A DNA stretch of 64,000 nucleotides from Sclerodactyla briareus (GCA_026419785.1 JAODTK010000821.1:186001-250000); one strand, 5' to 3'. Positions 1-14,086 are shown, counted from the stretch's first letter. A program made the numbers and translations. The notes: generated by a model from the sequence alone, not told the origin.

Positions 1-1380
1 ATCCCACCAGGGACGTTCGGTAGACCCTGGATCCAACGCAAACAAAGCCAGAGTATGAAAGGTAAAATAGAAAGGAACCATGTGAGATATGCGGTCAATC
101 ATCTTAGTATGCACAATGGACATTTTTTTTTGTCTTTGTACTCAAATCACACATGTAGACGGTTGCTTTCGAGCCTGGGTAAAGGCCGTTTCGCGATCTA
201 GAGAGTATGAAAAGCTAAAATTTTCTGGGCGCGCTTTCGCGCAACCGATGGTTGGGCTCAGCTTAGATGGTTGAATTGATTCGATGTGTCCTCCACTTTC
301 AAAGATCGACGCCCGTGCCCTGGGATCGTTGTCACTATCATGTTGTCATTACACCAGGAAGGGGGGTTTATCATTCAAGCCAATGCTCGCGTACCTCAGT
401 TATGCCGATGCGTATTGCCAAATACTTCCGGAGAACGATTACACGTCATTTCATTGTCTGCCTGGGCGTTGCTGTGTGTGGTGCGGTGATACCCATACAA
501 ACATCAAGTCTTCGATAATATGAGGACCACCGACCTATAAGTTTCATACAAATTTTCATTTTATAAAGGGATACACTTTTGGGCCGCGACTTCCATGTGG
601 TCTGTATACTATACACATATGAGCTGTGATTTGAGATTTATAGTGGAGTTTTGCATTACTGCATAAAAGTATCGATAAAGAAACGACATAAGTAATTTAC
701 CATAGAGCCATTTAAGGGTACGGACAATGTGCAAGTGCTGTGAGGTGTTGACAACCCTTAGGAATCCGAAGGTCCGAATTACCCAATAGTTTTGAACGCT
801 CCGGCATGATGAGGACCGCCCTCTTGACGGTATTGAGAATGGATTCTACTCCAGCATTGATGTCTCACATATCTGGGAGGTGACCTTCTGCCCTTCTGCC
901 AAATAGGAGAAAAATTATTTCTGGTCAGCAAGGATGCAGACCGGATACTGCACCTTATAGTGAGCTGCGAATCCTTCACCATGTACATAGGGTGTACAGA
1001 GCCCTTCTAAATAACTTGGGGGCAGAATAAAATTACACAGAACTCACCTCTTCGCGGAATGTCACTGAGAGTAAACATAATGTTGCAATTACAAATCCGG
1101 GTACTCAGCAGAAAGGTCAGGGTTATGTACTTTCGACATTGCTCTGCCCAAAGTCCCCTATTCTTTGCCATAATTTCGTCGTAACCGACTTGATTGGTCA
1201 CCAAAACACATGTGAGGGGAAGGGGGCTGAACTTGTTAAAATCGGTGTTCTGTTATATTGCCGGGAATTGTGAGTTTGATGAGGGCGGACTGAAGGAAAG
1301 CCTGGCTGCCGTGATCACTGCTAGAGTTAGTTGCCTACGATCCGCACCATACATAAGCTGATCGCCAACAGGCGCGATCA
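1..1380. other. No gene recognised
   Basis: Only short overlapping frames. Near 215-265 is an aaaattttctgggcgcgctt motif followed by cagcttagatgg. Similar modules lie at 15410-15470 and 43820-43875, so a dispersed repeat is likely. Confidence 0.5.
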
Positions 1381-1485
1381 CGAAGAGGGGGGGGGGGGGT
1401 GAACACACGGGGTGACATGCCCCCCATTATTTTTGGTGGGGGCATAATATCGAATTCCCCCCCCAAAAAAAAAAAAAAATTTGCG
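1380..1485. repeat. G/C-tract-rich repeat stretch
   Basis: Poly-G (about 14), then catgcccccc and ttttggtgggggcat, then poly-C and poly-A. Similar G-tract/C-tract inverted stretches lie at 9550-9640, 14043-14145, 19175-19230, 38740-38880, 41790-41830 and 47040-47140, so this is probably a dispersed family. Confidence 0.5.
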
Positions 1486-2134
1486 ACTGGTGAAAAATCC
1501 TATAATCTATGTACAGTACGGCTATAAAACAAAGTCCACTCATATTTTCTCATTAGGTACTTGAATTTCATATTGAGAAGGCCGCACAGCTGCGCGCGCC
1601 TGTAGCCTATCTTTTTGCCGTTAACATGTAGATACCTTAGGCCTGTGTACCAATAACTGTCGATTCGGGCAAATATGATTTTTCTTGTGTAAAATGGTTT
1701 ATCGTGTCCTCTCCGGTCAAGCACCGATTATTTAAACATCCTATTTAATAAATCAATATTTCTCACAATTACCGCAACTAGAGTCGGACGTTAATGGCCT
1801 GGTGTTCCAAGATCTCCTCCCCAGCTTGGTAATTGGGATTTCCTATACAGGTCGTTGAGTGAATATCTCTCTAGCCAACTAAGACATCGCATTCAGTCAA
1901 ATTCCTTCACTTCTCAATTTTAGAAATCTACTCGTTCGCTCCCTGATGAATTGTTCTTGGACTTGGTACCACATTCTTGCTGTTCCTATTTTTGTTCATT
2001 TTTTGTTGCTATAGGTTGTGTATTTCCCGTTGTCGGGGCCTTCTTGGTAAACCCTTGTTATTTCAACGATGCGCTACCCTGCCATTCTAGAGAAAAAAAG
2101 AAAAAAAATAGAATGAGAACAAGAGAGAATATAG

Positions 2135-2190
2135 ATATCATAAATAAATAAATAAATAATTAAATAAATAATAAGATATTAAATAAATAA
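2135..2190. repeat. (AAAT)n microsatellite
   Basis: Runs of aaataaat, interrupted, between a purine-rich stretch and the 2200-2430 tandem repeat. Confidence 0.8.
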
Positions 2191-2199
2191 TAAATTTCT

Positions 2200-2430
2200 T
2201 CATACGTGTCATCTTCAACTGTGGTGAACATATGGGTACCAGGAGAATTTTAGACTGCTTGAATTTTATGTTGAGAAGGCTGAAATGCCAAAAAAAATCC
2301 TATCTTTTTCCGTACAGATAGAATACAAGATGCCCATGTATACAATACGCGTCCTATCTGTCAAATATGATTTTTCTCCATTTTGTCATCTTCAGTGTGG
2401 TGAACATGTGGGTAGACCAAAAGGAAAAGT
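2200..2430. repeat. Degenerate tandem repeat, period about 180 bp
   Basis: gtcatcttcaactgtggtga (about 2208) recurs as gtcatcttcagtgtggtgaa (about 2387). The ttatgttgagaaggc block (about 2265) also matches 1565-1580, so a third diverged copy lies upstream at 1555-1720. Confidence 0.6.
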
Positions 2431-2934
2431 TGATTTGGAACTGATTCATGTGTCACACCCCACCTCCCACACAACCATGCCGGAATCCAACTGCCATTTT
2501 CTTGCCACAAACGCCACAGTCACTATTCTACTTCTAATTCTTATTGTTCCAGACTTCATTCGCCAGCCTGACGTGCTGTTTCGTAATGAAAGATGAAAGC
2601 TCTATGTAACGAAAACACAGGGGGATCGTACACATCAGTTCACGAGCACAGGCGTGGAGCGAGGCGAAAATTCTTCTGAGACCTTAGAAGTTTGGACAAA
2701 ATTTGAAGACGGAAACCAATCTTAAAAATGACCATATTTTCTGTGGACTTCTCCTTTAATCAATGCCCCAAAATACAACATGTTTCCATGACAGTTGATA
2801 ATTCAAGCAATTTTCCAAGATGCGGGCAACCTCAACCCAATTGGAGGGTCGTCCGATAAAAGATCCCTAAAACAACGCGATGATATATGTATGTAGACTA
2901 TGTTCTGTACGCTACGCGTCAACTTACTGATGGT

Positions 2935-3395
2935 GTCGAGAATTGTAATGAATAAAGTTACATGATCCGTTTCCTTTTCAAGAACGTTTCTTTGAGATAT
3001 AACATTTCCAGAAATCATTGTCAATTTCAGGATTTTAGGGATGTTTGCTTACTGTCATAAGGGAATCGCTCCAACTTCCCGTTGTACCCTACGCATCCAC
3101 TATGGGCCCAATTGTAATGAATACACACGCTCAGTTTCTTCTTCATCAGACGTTCTTGACAATTATAAATTTCTGAAATTTATTGCCAGTTCAGTACTTG
3201 CTTACTCCATGGCCTCGGCTAGGGAATGGCGTTTCCTGTTCACGTGGGAGTTGGAAACGAAGATTTCCTTGGTACTCGAACGCGTCACTGATGGTGGCGG
3301 CGGCCCAATTGAAGGAATAGACAATCGATCATTCCCCCTCCAAGACTTTCTCTTTAAAATACAAAATTCCGGGATTCATTGACCAATTTTTGCTA
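2935..3395. repeat. Degenerate tandem repeat, three units of about 170-195 bp
   Basis: Each unit starts near aattgtaatgaata or caattgaaggaata (2940, 3112, 3306) and ends with a catttccagaaatcattg / tttctgaaatttattgcc / attccgggattcattgac block. The 113-codon open frame across it (3041-3382) follows the repeat and is not taken as a gene. Confidence 0.6.
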
Positions 3396-3399
3396 ACCC

Positions 3400-5640
3400 T
3401 TATTTGTCCCCCTCCTCGGGGACCACCCACCCCCCATATTTCACCACCAGATCGCCGCCCCTGAGCGCCATCATATAGGCGCGAGGCGTGGACAACGTGA
3501 CAATTTTCATGTAGTCCTAAACAGCAAAACTTACGCCTCTGAAAAATAAAAATCGGTGATTATCCACATAATTTCTTTCGGTCTAACGGCACCATCTCTG
3601 AGGAAGCGGGCGAATCCATGGCGCAGAGCGAAGAAATTTTGGTGGAATAGTGTGCTTACTCCGCTAAGGTAATCTGTAAAACATTTTGGATCCTGGAGGT
3701 GGTAGGACATAACTTAACATCTATATAAGCCTAACTGGGGTTAAAGTCCATTTTTGCACCTAAAGACTGCTTCTGTGGAAGAGCCCCCCCCCCCCCCCCC
3801 ATCCACCATTGTTGCCCCTGCAAAAATGGGTTGCCTATAGATTTTTTAAGAACTGACTCGTTTATCCTGTTGTACAAATGCCAAGATACGATTCTGAAGT
3901 TTCCATTATTATTGAATTTTCCACTAACCGGTTTCTGTACCCAGTGTCCAGCTTCCTCCGAAATGCTAACAGCGCTATCGCTGAACCGAATCCCAAAAGT
4001 CCAAACACAACCCTCAGATTATACATATTAAAGACTCATTTTTCGTTTGTCGAATTCTGTAGGCCCAGTTGGAATTCCCGGAAAATTAAACCTATGTCTT
4101 CATTATTTTGGAAAGTCTTAAATATGGAAAGCGTGTATACTTATAACATTTGTACATCTACCATTCCGAAAATGCATATGTCATTGGTTACTGGAATTTA
4201 CATACTGACCTAGCATGCCACAAGTCCAAATTATGGACGCCAAACATAGCTGGAGCGCAATTATCTGCAAAATACAGAATTCTCATGCGGACTTTGAATG
4301 AAAAGTATTTTCTTTGAGAAGTCCGAATATGGAAACATGACTAGGTTAAATGCCAGATGCCAGAGTTAACGTTCAGATATGTCAACTCGTAATAATCTCA
4401 GGGTCCCGGAGGGCCGATGAAACGAATGTGGTCAGTTTGCGATTTAACCTATATTACTGTTTGATGGGTGCCAAAATGCAAATTGTCTCATTTTTGTGAT
4501 GACCAATGCGAAAAACATAGTCTTTTGAATGGTAATTTCACTAAACAATACAGATTTTCAGGGGAGAAAGGTTTCAATTTTTTGGCTAAATTTTAATGAT
4601 TTCTTACTATTCCCAGATAATTGAGATAGAAGGACTGATTAGTTCGGATTTTGAAACAAGGGTAAAAAGACACACAAAGCATTGGAATTCCGTTGCATTT
4701 GTGTAAAAATTACCGAACAAAATAGAATAAAGCAAATAGTCAGTGCCGATGAGTTCTCGCAATGCCCACTTGTCAACTGGATAGGCTATAGCTTACCACA
4801 AGTCCTAATTCTGAGTGCCAGCGTCACAGTGTCGGGGCGCAAATTCGTGCAGAATGCAGAAGTCTGATGTCAAACACTAAATTCAAATATATTCTTCAAG
4901 GGCTGGTACGTATTGAAATTTAGTTTTTGCGGTTTAGAATTTCTCACAAAAATAAACATATGTCTTAGTTTGAAAATCTGGTGTCTCAGTGGGAATATTC
5001 ACCCTAAGCTACCTTCAAAAATTCCGAACTGGTCACAGATTTTCCGACTTTTATGAAATGTTGACAAATGTGGGAGTAGCCATCCCCCCCCCCCACTCAT
5101 GCGCCGACAATAACCACAGCTATATTAATAACTATTGCCACTGATATGTGGGGTGGTGTACTCTCTCCTGACATAGACTTGCGATGCTGACACGCATACA
5201 CTCTATAAAACTAACTAACTAACTAAACTTTCAAAAAAAACTTGTCACTATCATATGAGATACCCAAAAATCGAATCAGGGAATTCTGAAAATTTACAAA
5301 TTTGAATTCTGTTCATTTTGAACAGCAAATTAGAGTTTTGAATCTTGTAGATTGCCCATTTGATTCGATTTCTCGTCAATTTCAATAGGGCACACACATT
5401 ACTGATGGAAAAGACAAAGATTTTTGGATCGTGACTACTCCCTGATTGTGCGCGAGACTATACAGTCCCTCCAGGTCCATGAAACAAGACGCGGGACGGC
5501 ACCTCCTCCCTCCGTATACAACAGCCTCTTGCCACACGATCTACCACCTGCGATGCCACGTGACCAGAGCTCAAGAAGTAATGCTGGACGGCCACGAAAT
5601 TTCTCTGGTTCCAATAATTTTCCCTGTAGTATACTGATTA
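3400..5640. other. No gene recognised
   Basis: AT-rich noncoding sequence with C-tracts at 3785-3800 and 5087-5095. Scattered tatggaaa and gtccaaat echoes suggest very old tandem repetition around 3850-4400. Confidence 0.5.
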
Positions 5641-6600
5641 GTTTATGCTAATTTGCCACTGAGATTTCTTCTGTTATTGAGGTCCAGCAGTCACAAACCC
5701 AGAGCCTTCCCCGACTTTCTTCTGAAAAAGGCAAGAGCTATCGCACGATATCTAACATCTCAGTAAATGACTTGAGCAAATGGTGACGTTCACTGGGCAG
5801 CAATCATAACTCTTTGTTATCTCTCGAATTAAGAACATACTCGCCAGTTACCAACATGGGTTTCGTTGAAGACCTAGAACTGTCTAATTCAAGCGTAATG
5901 ACTATGCGACCTCCTGAACAAACGCCCAACAAACGATGGCACGAAAGAAACTTTGCACCAGATTAGTCTAGGTGTTATGCCATTCTTTATGTATTTGCTC
6001 ACAATTTTTGAGACTGATCATAACTCGCCAGCACAGCGCAAAATATTCTCGCGTGTGCCCGGAAAAATGAAATAATAATTAACGAGAGCTCGATCTGACG
6101 AGTTCGACAGAGTGCTACTTTTGTCAGGACACGAGACAGTTCATTAACGGAATAATTAAGACAAACCATGTGAAAAGACGGCTGTTCTTTAGTTGAACGG
6201 AGCACTACATTTATGATATTTTGAGATACATACAACCAACATGGCTACTCTAAATCTCATGACAAAATTTCACAGCGTGGAGATAGGCAAACAACTGCTG
6301 CTATCTTTTTGATGCGCTCTACGCCTTCGATACATGATCCCAGTATTCTATATGGGGCAGCTGGATATTCGCACAATTGGTTTACAATTACTGAAATCTC
6401 GTCAGCGATAGGTCCAATATGAAATAGACCCCTTGCCATGTTTACTAACAATATTGTTGAACCACAGGTGGAAATCGTGGGACCACTGTTGTCATCCTAA
6501 TACATCAATGATATGTCTTCAGAAACTGTTAAAGTCTTGACAGTTTTGGCATGTAATTTAAAGCAATAAATCATCACCGTCTTTAGTAACCATTACCCCT
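5640..6600 (+). pseudogene. LINE reverse transcriptase remnant, + strand
   Basis: The + strand reads ILASYQHGF at about 5833-5864. After a gap filled by other repeat sequence it reads IVGPLL then YINDM at about 6474-6516. These are RT signature blocks (..QHGFR.., PQGS.(L)GPLLF..YINDM) of Jockey/CR1-type LINEs. Everything between is shifted or lost. Too decayed to classify. Confidence 0.4.
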
Positions 6601-7378
6601 CACCACAACACACGAACAGGACCACATGTAACAGGGATATTAATGAGAGGAACGTTTGATATTTGACTATGTTGCGTCAAAACCAATTAGGAAAATAGAA
6701 TTGATTTGTAAAAGTTTATTCTCAAACCTGCCAAAACTTGTTCGTAATCTTTCAACTTCAACTTAAATTGTAAACTCTTCGCAAGAGATCCACTGTCTTT
6801 AAGAAAAATAGTAGTATCCAGCAAACATGGAAATTTAACTTCAACATCGCCAACTGAAAAACCCCTGTATACCATGATCGTAATGTCGTAATTGTCGTAA
6901 TTTTAAAGCCAGTATTTCTCACATAATCTGAAAGATTGGACTTAAAGGGCATCCCGCCTCTTCCTTTTTCAACGCTAAAAAAAAAAAATCCTGATGAAGT
7001 CCCGTGATTTATGACGCATTGCAGTTATATATATACAGTTTATACATTAAACTTCTTTATTTATTTGCCTCCCAATTTGAGACTGACATAACTCGCCACA
7101 CAACTGCAAAATTTTCTCGAGTGTGCCCGGATAAAATAATAATAATTTAACGAGAGCTCGATCTGAGCTCGTCGCGAGCTTCTACTTGGTCAGGTATAAA
7201 GTTCATTTAAACGAATAAGTAATACCAAACCATGAAAGCGACAGCATGTTGCTTCAGTTGAACGGGCACTACATTTATGATATTTTAAGATACATACAAC
7301 CAACATGGCTGCTCTAAATCTCATTGACAAAATTTCCACAGGCTCGGATATAGGCAACAACTGAGGCTATCTATTAAT
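5995..7378. repeat. Pair of about 315-bp direct repeats (5995-6310 and 7064-7378)
   Basis: Both copies contain gagactga..cataactcgcca, cgtgtgcccgga, taacgagagctcgatctga, cactacatttatgatatttt, and agatacatacaaccaacatg. They diverge by scattered indels and substitutions. The 750 bp between them is noncoding and follows the RT remnant. Confidence 0.8.
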
Positions 7379-7914
7379 CATCTAGAAATAAATCCAAATT
7401 CATTTTATTTTTTTTGCGGATGACACTACAGTATTTCATCAGAATAATAACTAGAGATCCACTGCATATGCCAACCATTAATGTTGATTATATTTGTGAT
7501 TTGCTCGAATCGATAGATCGTCTTTAATTTAGAATAACAAGCCTCTGATTTTTGATAACAGAATAAAGACTACTTAGTGATATTCATTCTAATTGAATGG
7601 AATCCATCGCTACATACCCCAATGTAACGTTTCTGGCTTTCCTAATCGATAAAATTTAAATTGGCAGCCGCATATACTTACTGCAAACGTCACTACTAAA
7701 CTACAAAGAATAGGATACCATGAATCATTAAAAAAAAAAACTCCGCCCCAGGTATACGCTCTCCGCCTTTATATAATACACTAGTGTTACGGCATTTGAC
7801 TATTGTTTTCCTCGTTCGCGGGGGCCGTGCGAGGTTGTATTTCCTCAATAATGTGTAATACACAATCATAAACGGATAAATACGTATATTTCTAACCGAA
7901 CGCCAATTTGTCCA

Positions 7915-8012
7915 GTCTGCTATAATATAATAATAATCATATAATAATAATCGAATAAAAAAATAACTCAAAATAATAATAATAATACTAAAAATAATCA
8001 TAATAATAATAT
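7915..8012. repeat. AT-rich (AAT)n-like microsatellite
   Basis: Interrupted aataat and aataatc words on the + strand. Just downstream (8019-8070) is the block gcgcttttatatagcgcaaa...aaagcgctttacaa, a dispersed-repeat motif. Confidence 0.8.
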
Positions 8013-8018
8013 AATAAA

Positions 8019-8080
8019 CGGCGCTTTTATATAGCGCAAATAATCCAAACCGATCCCAAAGCGCTTTACAACGATTAAAG
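8019..8080. repeat. GCGCTTTATATAGCGC-type dispersed repeat end
   Basis: gcgcttttatatagcgc followed within 40 bp by aaagcgctttacaa. This pairing is common in repeats of marine invertebrates by general knowledge. The element boundary is not defined here. Confidence 0.45.
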
Positions 8081-8589
8081 AAGAAAAAACCCTCAAAGGA
8101 GTAAAAAAGTTTGATAGACCCCCTCAGCTGCAGGAAACGGCCATCTTTCCAATGCTTTATGGGACAGTAGCAGCCTCCTCAAAATTGATAACAAATTTTT
8201 ATTTTCAGGAAAGGTTCCAAAAGTGGGATCATTTCAGTTTTTGTGCTGTGACATTCCGAAATGCGATGCAAGTTAGGTTACGGTCGTGAAAGAGCAATGG
8301 CACACACTACTTCGCGCGAAGTTAAATTTTACAAGGATCCTTTGACCCCGATCGACAGTGCCACTGACCCCTCTCTGACCTATCACTTAGACATGGAACT
8401 TCATTTTTGTTAACTCACAGGTTACGGCCTCCCTTTTTTTATCTTCTTTGGCGGCACACAGGCCATGGTAGGGCCACTCTGATCGGGCAGACTTCTGGCC
8501 AAACGAGTATAATCCAGAAGCATTCCGCACTGCGCGCGGAGCGCGTAAACTTTACCACTTCAGAACATTCCATCGAAAAGTCAGGCCAT

Positions 8590-9320
8590 CTTTGGATATA
8601 AACTTACCATCACCTAAATTTTGAATAATTCTCTGCAACAAAATTGTTTCGTTCCCCTTCCTCCCTGGCCGAATCTTCGATGGCTAGTTTTATGGGGGTT
8701 CCACCCGCAGCGTGTGCCTGCCCCCATTAGTATGTGCACCGTGCTCTCACCCCACTTTCAACAATTGGTCGCACAAAATAAATCGATTGCCGAATACTCT
8801 ATTCAAATTTGCAAATGGACCAAATTTGCCAACAAAAACTCACAGGTCCCGCCAGGTGTAATCGACTTACCCCTGTCGCCTCAACCGCCTTTCCTCCAAA
8901 GACAACAAAGTTTACACTTTTGGGCATTCCCATATCGAAATTCAGGCAATATTTGGACTTCACTTTTCTTGACGCCTTTCTTCACTTGAATTATGACTTT
9001 TTGACAACGCAATTGTGGCGTTTCCTGGCCGCATTTTCGATGCGCCACCGTGTGCCCTCATACAGTCATATTGATAGTATGTGCACCGTCGCAACCCAAC
9101 TTTCAACAAGTGGTCGCGCCATAAATGAAAATATCACAGATCCCCAGGTGGTAGACCCACCCCCGTCGCCCTCAACTCCCTCACCTCAAGATAGCGTTTG
9201 TATGTTAGTTTCCGATGAGAGGATCGACACATGCCAAGCTGGTAAAGCCATCTTAGGCAAACTGTATAGAGATTGAAGGAAAACCCTTCTTTCATTGATA
9301 ATTATATAAGACATCCCACA
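8590..9320. repeat. Degenerate tandem repeat, period about 365 bp
   Basis: Shared blocks are tagtatgtgcaccgt (8728 and 9076), caactttcaacaa and caattggtcgc/caagtggtcgc. The block aaattcaggcaatatttgga precedes unit 2 and a related ccatctttggatat precedes unit 1. Open frames of 122 and 155 codons lie on it but show no domain. The flanks carry GC palindromes (8538-8548, 9405-9425). Confidence 0.55.
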
Positions 9321-10559
9321 GTGAATTTCAGGCATATTTTTGTTACGGAACATCTTGTCTGCCAGGCACATCATGTGTCTGAACATTACCGATACATGAA
9401 ATACCCGCGCGCTCGTAGCGCGCAAAAAATTCGAAAATGGAACAGCAGAAGTCCCATCAACTGTTCATTTGAGTCCCCATTAGCCTATGTTTCAACACTG
9501 TTGCTGCTAGATATGTCGGATACAGTGTCAGCGAAATAGCAGTCGGGCTCAAATATTGGGGGGACCAAATGCATTGCGTCCCCCTCAACCAAAATATTGG
9601 GGGCGGGGGACGCCGTCCCCCCGTCCCTCCCCCCCCCCATGATCGCCGCCCTTGGAAGTGAATAAAAACCACAAAACTATTTAATGTACAAAAACTATAC
9701 AATATACAAACCCGAAGAAAGGCAAATGACATGATACAACTCCTTTTTTTTCGTGAACTTGAAATTCTCAATATTTGTGACCTGTATAGGTATAAGCTAG
9801 GGTTATTTATAAGTTTCATAATTACGTCCTTCCCTGCATGTTCCATAACTTTTATTGTACTGATTCATTGTTCCGTAATTTCAATACACGGAATAGACAT
9901 ACGTTGACAAACCCGTATTCAAGAAACTGTCCGGAATTAAAAAATAAAATCATTTGGGGAGCCGGTGTTTGTTTAATCATGGATTTCCTGATCCCTACAT
10001 CAAGATTTGAAAACGACAGGAGAGTGTAAGTCCGTTTGAAAGACTGATCAAAATGTTTCTGCTCCAATGCTTTAATACACTCTCAAATATCGCATTAACA
10101 ACATACCCTGACATATCATGATTCATTCTACATGATATTGCTCCCCCTACCCTCGGCTACCGGTATTTCTTTCTCTCTACAAAACAAAAGCACGACAACA
10201 TGTACCCTCACCCGCTCTTTTCTCGAGCTCCAATCCTCTCCACCCACCCCCATTTTTTTTTTCTCAACAAAACAATGACAATACCACCTCATACCAATAC
10301 TAATCTGTCAAAACAAAATCTTTAATTCAGCAGGACCAACTCGGAAAGTCCCATACTTCTTTCAGGTCCCTCCACCTCAAGTCGCGTATATATAGAAATG
10401 TTGTATATATTGTATTGAATATATAGTTTTCAGTATAAATCACAGCGTAAGATTATGTAACAATGTACATGCTTGTATAGCGAGGTGGAAATAAATTTTC
10501 AACTTGAAACTTGAACCGTCATTCGTTGAATAAAATTCCACCGGAGTATCACGTATAGG

Positions 10560-12540
10560 CACATAGATAAGATCGATATCGATTCATTCAAAGTAAATTT
10601 GAGAGGACGTTGTCCATGTGGGATAATCTACCACAAATGAACGACATCGATAAATAACTTGAATACTGGCATCAGAGCTTCATTAGTGTACTGGATAAGC
10701 ATGCCCCTAAGAAATCGAAAAGGATCAAGAGAGACAAACAACCAAGTTGGTTCAATAAGGGCATAGGAAATGCTATTAAATTCGGGACAAACAAAGGCAA
10801 ATGAAACCTGATGTCTTCGCTTCTGGCGTAACAATTACCTCCATGATAGTATGCTAAGAGTAACTATTACAGGGAAGCCATCGCATCGAACAGTGGCAAC
10901 TCTAAACCTATTTGGAAAATATTGAGACAGCCCAATCGAACAATACTGGATTGGACATCATCCCGACCCCGAATATTCTAATGATGAACGGCAATGAATA
11001 ACGAATACACAGGAAATTGTTTAAAGAAGGTTTTTAATACGTTTTGCACTGATGTAGCGAATACTTATGGCGAGGGTTGAACAATGTAGTATCAGATTGA
11101 CTGATTCTGATTTTGCCAGGTGACCACCGTTTGTTGTACTCCAAACCCCCCGAGGTGGAAAGTTCTATATTCCTGAAGTGAGTGAGCAATTTGTTCTGAA
11201 TGATCTCATGGCACTCAACCCAAGTAAAGCCACAGGTCTCGATGAACTTAGTGCTCACATTTTGAAGATTACTGCAAATGAAGTAGCCCCGATATTACAC
11301 ATTTATTGAACCGGAGTATCGATGCCACTGTATTTCCATCGTGTTGGAAAGTCTGCAAAGACATTCCAATTTCAAACGTGGGTCCAAGCTCGAATCTACC
11401 AACTATCGACCCCTCCCTTATTGCCCATCCTTTCCAAACTTTGGAGAGCACTTCAGAATAGCACTAACCAATATTTAAATACGTTTGACCTTCTACGTGT
11501 TGCTCAATCTGTTTTCAGAGAAAATCATTCATGTGAAACAGCTTTAGTGAAGATTTTATGTCAATGGATTGAATACATTGACAAGGGTCGCCTTACTGGG
11601 ATCTGTCTCTTAGATCTCCGTGGCATTTGATCTAGAAAATCACGATATATTAGTATCAAAATGACGTATCTACGGTTTCTCTGATTAATCAATGAATTGG
11701 TTCACTTGTATTTAAACCAACCGATTTCAGTGTACCTCTATGAATAGTGTATTTTTTTACCCGGAGGCGTGTTATTGGTTACCACAAGAAGTATACTTGG
11801 ACGCTTCTGTTCTAATTTATATCAAGATATAGATTTGACCTTGAAAACACTGTTCTGCAGATATGCACGCTGACGACACAAAAATTTTAGGTTTTGGGGT
11901 AAATCCACCTTACGATGAATGTAAAATTGCAGGAGGTATGATGAAATCAGTGTAATGTGTGTATTAATAGATGGTTATTAACAGCGAAACGAAAAAACGT
12001 TAGTTGATTGGGTCATCACAGCTGCTAGCGTCATTACCGGACCAATGCAAATAAACTAACTGTTTCACTCCAAGGTAATCCTTCTTCAGGCAGTGGACCC
12101 TGAAACATTATAGGTGGGATGAGTTTCAACAACTATCCTAGCATCCAGATTGCATGTTCTAAATCCGTAACGAATCGTCTCGCCCTGTTCCATTCATCGA
12201 CTTGGTACTCGTATTCTCTATTACAGCGGATATATTCCGACCTTCCTAGATTATTGTAGCATAGTATGAGGCCTATGCGACAACTGAGATTTGCAAAAAT
12301 TTTACGTTTACGAACGCTGAGCCGTATGTATTCGAAATGTAGACATTTTTGAAAGTTCTCAGAGCAATGACCGAATTTCGAACTGCGTTTATTGAGTTAA
12401 GGCCGCTAAAATATGCTAAACTTCGACAAACCCCCAGATTTTTTTTTCCTATTTTAATCGTCACCGCATATACTGAAAAGCTTAAGAAGTTGCGGAAGCT
12501 GCGGAAATAATTTTCAAACGGGTAACATAGTCCCATTATA
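10560..12540 (+). mobile_element. CR1/Jockey-like LINE fragment, + strand (EN-RT linker through RT)
   Basis: The + strand carries LDKHAPKKSKRIKRDKQPSW and FNKGIGNAI (10690-10790), YYREAIASNSGNSKPIWKIL (10866-10925) and VLNDLMALNPSKATGLDELS (11194-11255). Then come LSTPPLLPILSKLWRALQNS, VFRENHSCETALVKI (about 11510-11556), LTGICLLDL, and a catalytic box HADDT (11866-11880). These follow the RT order of CR1/Jockey-type LINEs. Stops and frameshifts recur, so it is dead. The poly-A-like aaataaattttcaacttg at about 10490 may be the 3' end of a different upstream LINE. Confidence 0.7.
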
Positions 12541-12954
12541 TTTTTAAAATTTATTTTTTTCTATTAATATTTTTTTCATATTATTAGAATATATTTTTAA
12601 TTCATACTCGTTCATCATCTTTCGTCGTCCCGGTATGGGTTACACTGCTGCTGTCCGTATATACTTTATCTATGCCTAAACGAAATGTTTCGTTCTATTG
12701 TCAATATGGATTACTTGGCCTCATCCGACTCAAGGAAAGAATGTTGAAAATGTGATAATATTGGTTAACTACATCTCAATATCAAATATCCCATGCATCG
12801 ATACTAAAATGAAATTTTGATTCAACATTCCCTCTGCAGACTACAGTCACATTCGTATCAACAATTAGTAGGCCTAAGATGTAAATTCCTTACAAACAGT
12901 AACATAAGCATTAAAGGAGCACACAAACCTTGCCTCTATTATAATTATAATTTA

Positions 12955-12976
12955 TTATATATTATTATTATTATTA

Positions 12977-13008
<32 letters not shown>

Positions 13009-13025
13009 TATATTAATTATTATTA
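12955..13025. repeat. (ATT)n microsatellite
   Basis: About 70 bp of att/tat words. It explains the leucine/isoleucine-rich open frame at 12817-13074. Confidence 0.85.
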
Positions 13026-14042
13026 CAGCACGAGATATTATACCTCCGTACTGCATACACATAAAGTTGTTTGACTAAAACCTAACATCGATTACCCAAT
13101 AGGATTGGCAGGTCTCGATCGATACGCCATTTTTTTATTATTATTTGGTTAGTTCGCATTTTGGCTTGCCGAGCGTCTTCTGGCAAAGAGTTGTGAGTGC
13201 CACGACAGGGCCTATTACTCATGAGGACGTATCAGGTACCAACAATGTCAAGCCATACTGGGGATCCCATCAATAGAAAGAACAATAGACTCTTCTCACC
13301 ACCCCGCCGTACTCCATATCAACGGTTGACGCTGTGCAGCATAAGCCAATTCGGAGATAGCTCCTGCGCATGAGTCGTTGTCCCCCGGTGCTGGCATTGT
13401 GACAAATTCTGTACTGCTCTGGACAATCCGCCACAGTCTGTCAATTGAGTAACTGATATCTTTTAGAAACTCACGTATTACTCCCTTGTTGTTCAACATA
13501 TCATGTCATCGGGCTCTACCATAAAGAAAAACAGTTGTATATTCGTTCTAGCATTCACTTTATGCTATCAAATGAGAAAACACGAGAATTCCGCTAAATG
13601 TGAATAACTTATCCACGTGTCTGTGTCAGACGCGCACTTCGAGATATACTACTAATTTTGTTAACCTGCGTAGAATGGAATGGATCCGCCTTAACTGTTA
13701 ACGTACGGCGCGCAAGTGCGGTGTTGGATTGGCTGGGCATCTCCGAATTTGCCTATGGGGTGGTGATCTATTCACTGTTTATTCTGAAGGTTCTCATCGT
13801 TTGTTAGAGACCTAATAGTTTCATGGAAATAATTTGACAGATATCCTGCATTTATTTGCTGGAATCAGCTGGTTTTAACAAAGTTACTGCATGTTTCGTA
13901 CTGAATAATTCGGCGAGCTCCGAGCCACACCCTAAAACCTATGGACGGGAAGGCACGTTGAGAAAGTGGTCACAAATGGTCAATTGCGCAATGCCAGTGC
14001 TGTAACTCCGTAACTGGCTTATTGAAACGGAGGCGGGCGCAA

Positions 14043-14086
14043 CGGGGGGGGGGGGGGGTGGGGGGGGGGGGGGGGGGGGGGGGGGT
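14043..14086. repeat. About 42-bp poly-G tract
   Basis: Nearly pure G with one T. It sits at the start of a G/C-rich inverted stretch (14043-14145, gtccccccaaacattcagag) that resembles 9555-9640, so it is probably part of a dispersed repeat. Confidence 0.85.

Noticed and set aside
8809-9276. 155-codon + strand open frame
   Set aside because: It lies on a degenerate tandem repeat, uses the repeat words, and overlaps another frame of the same repeat.
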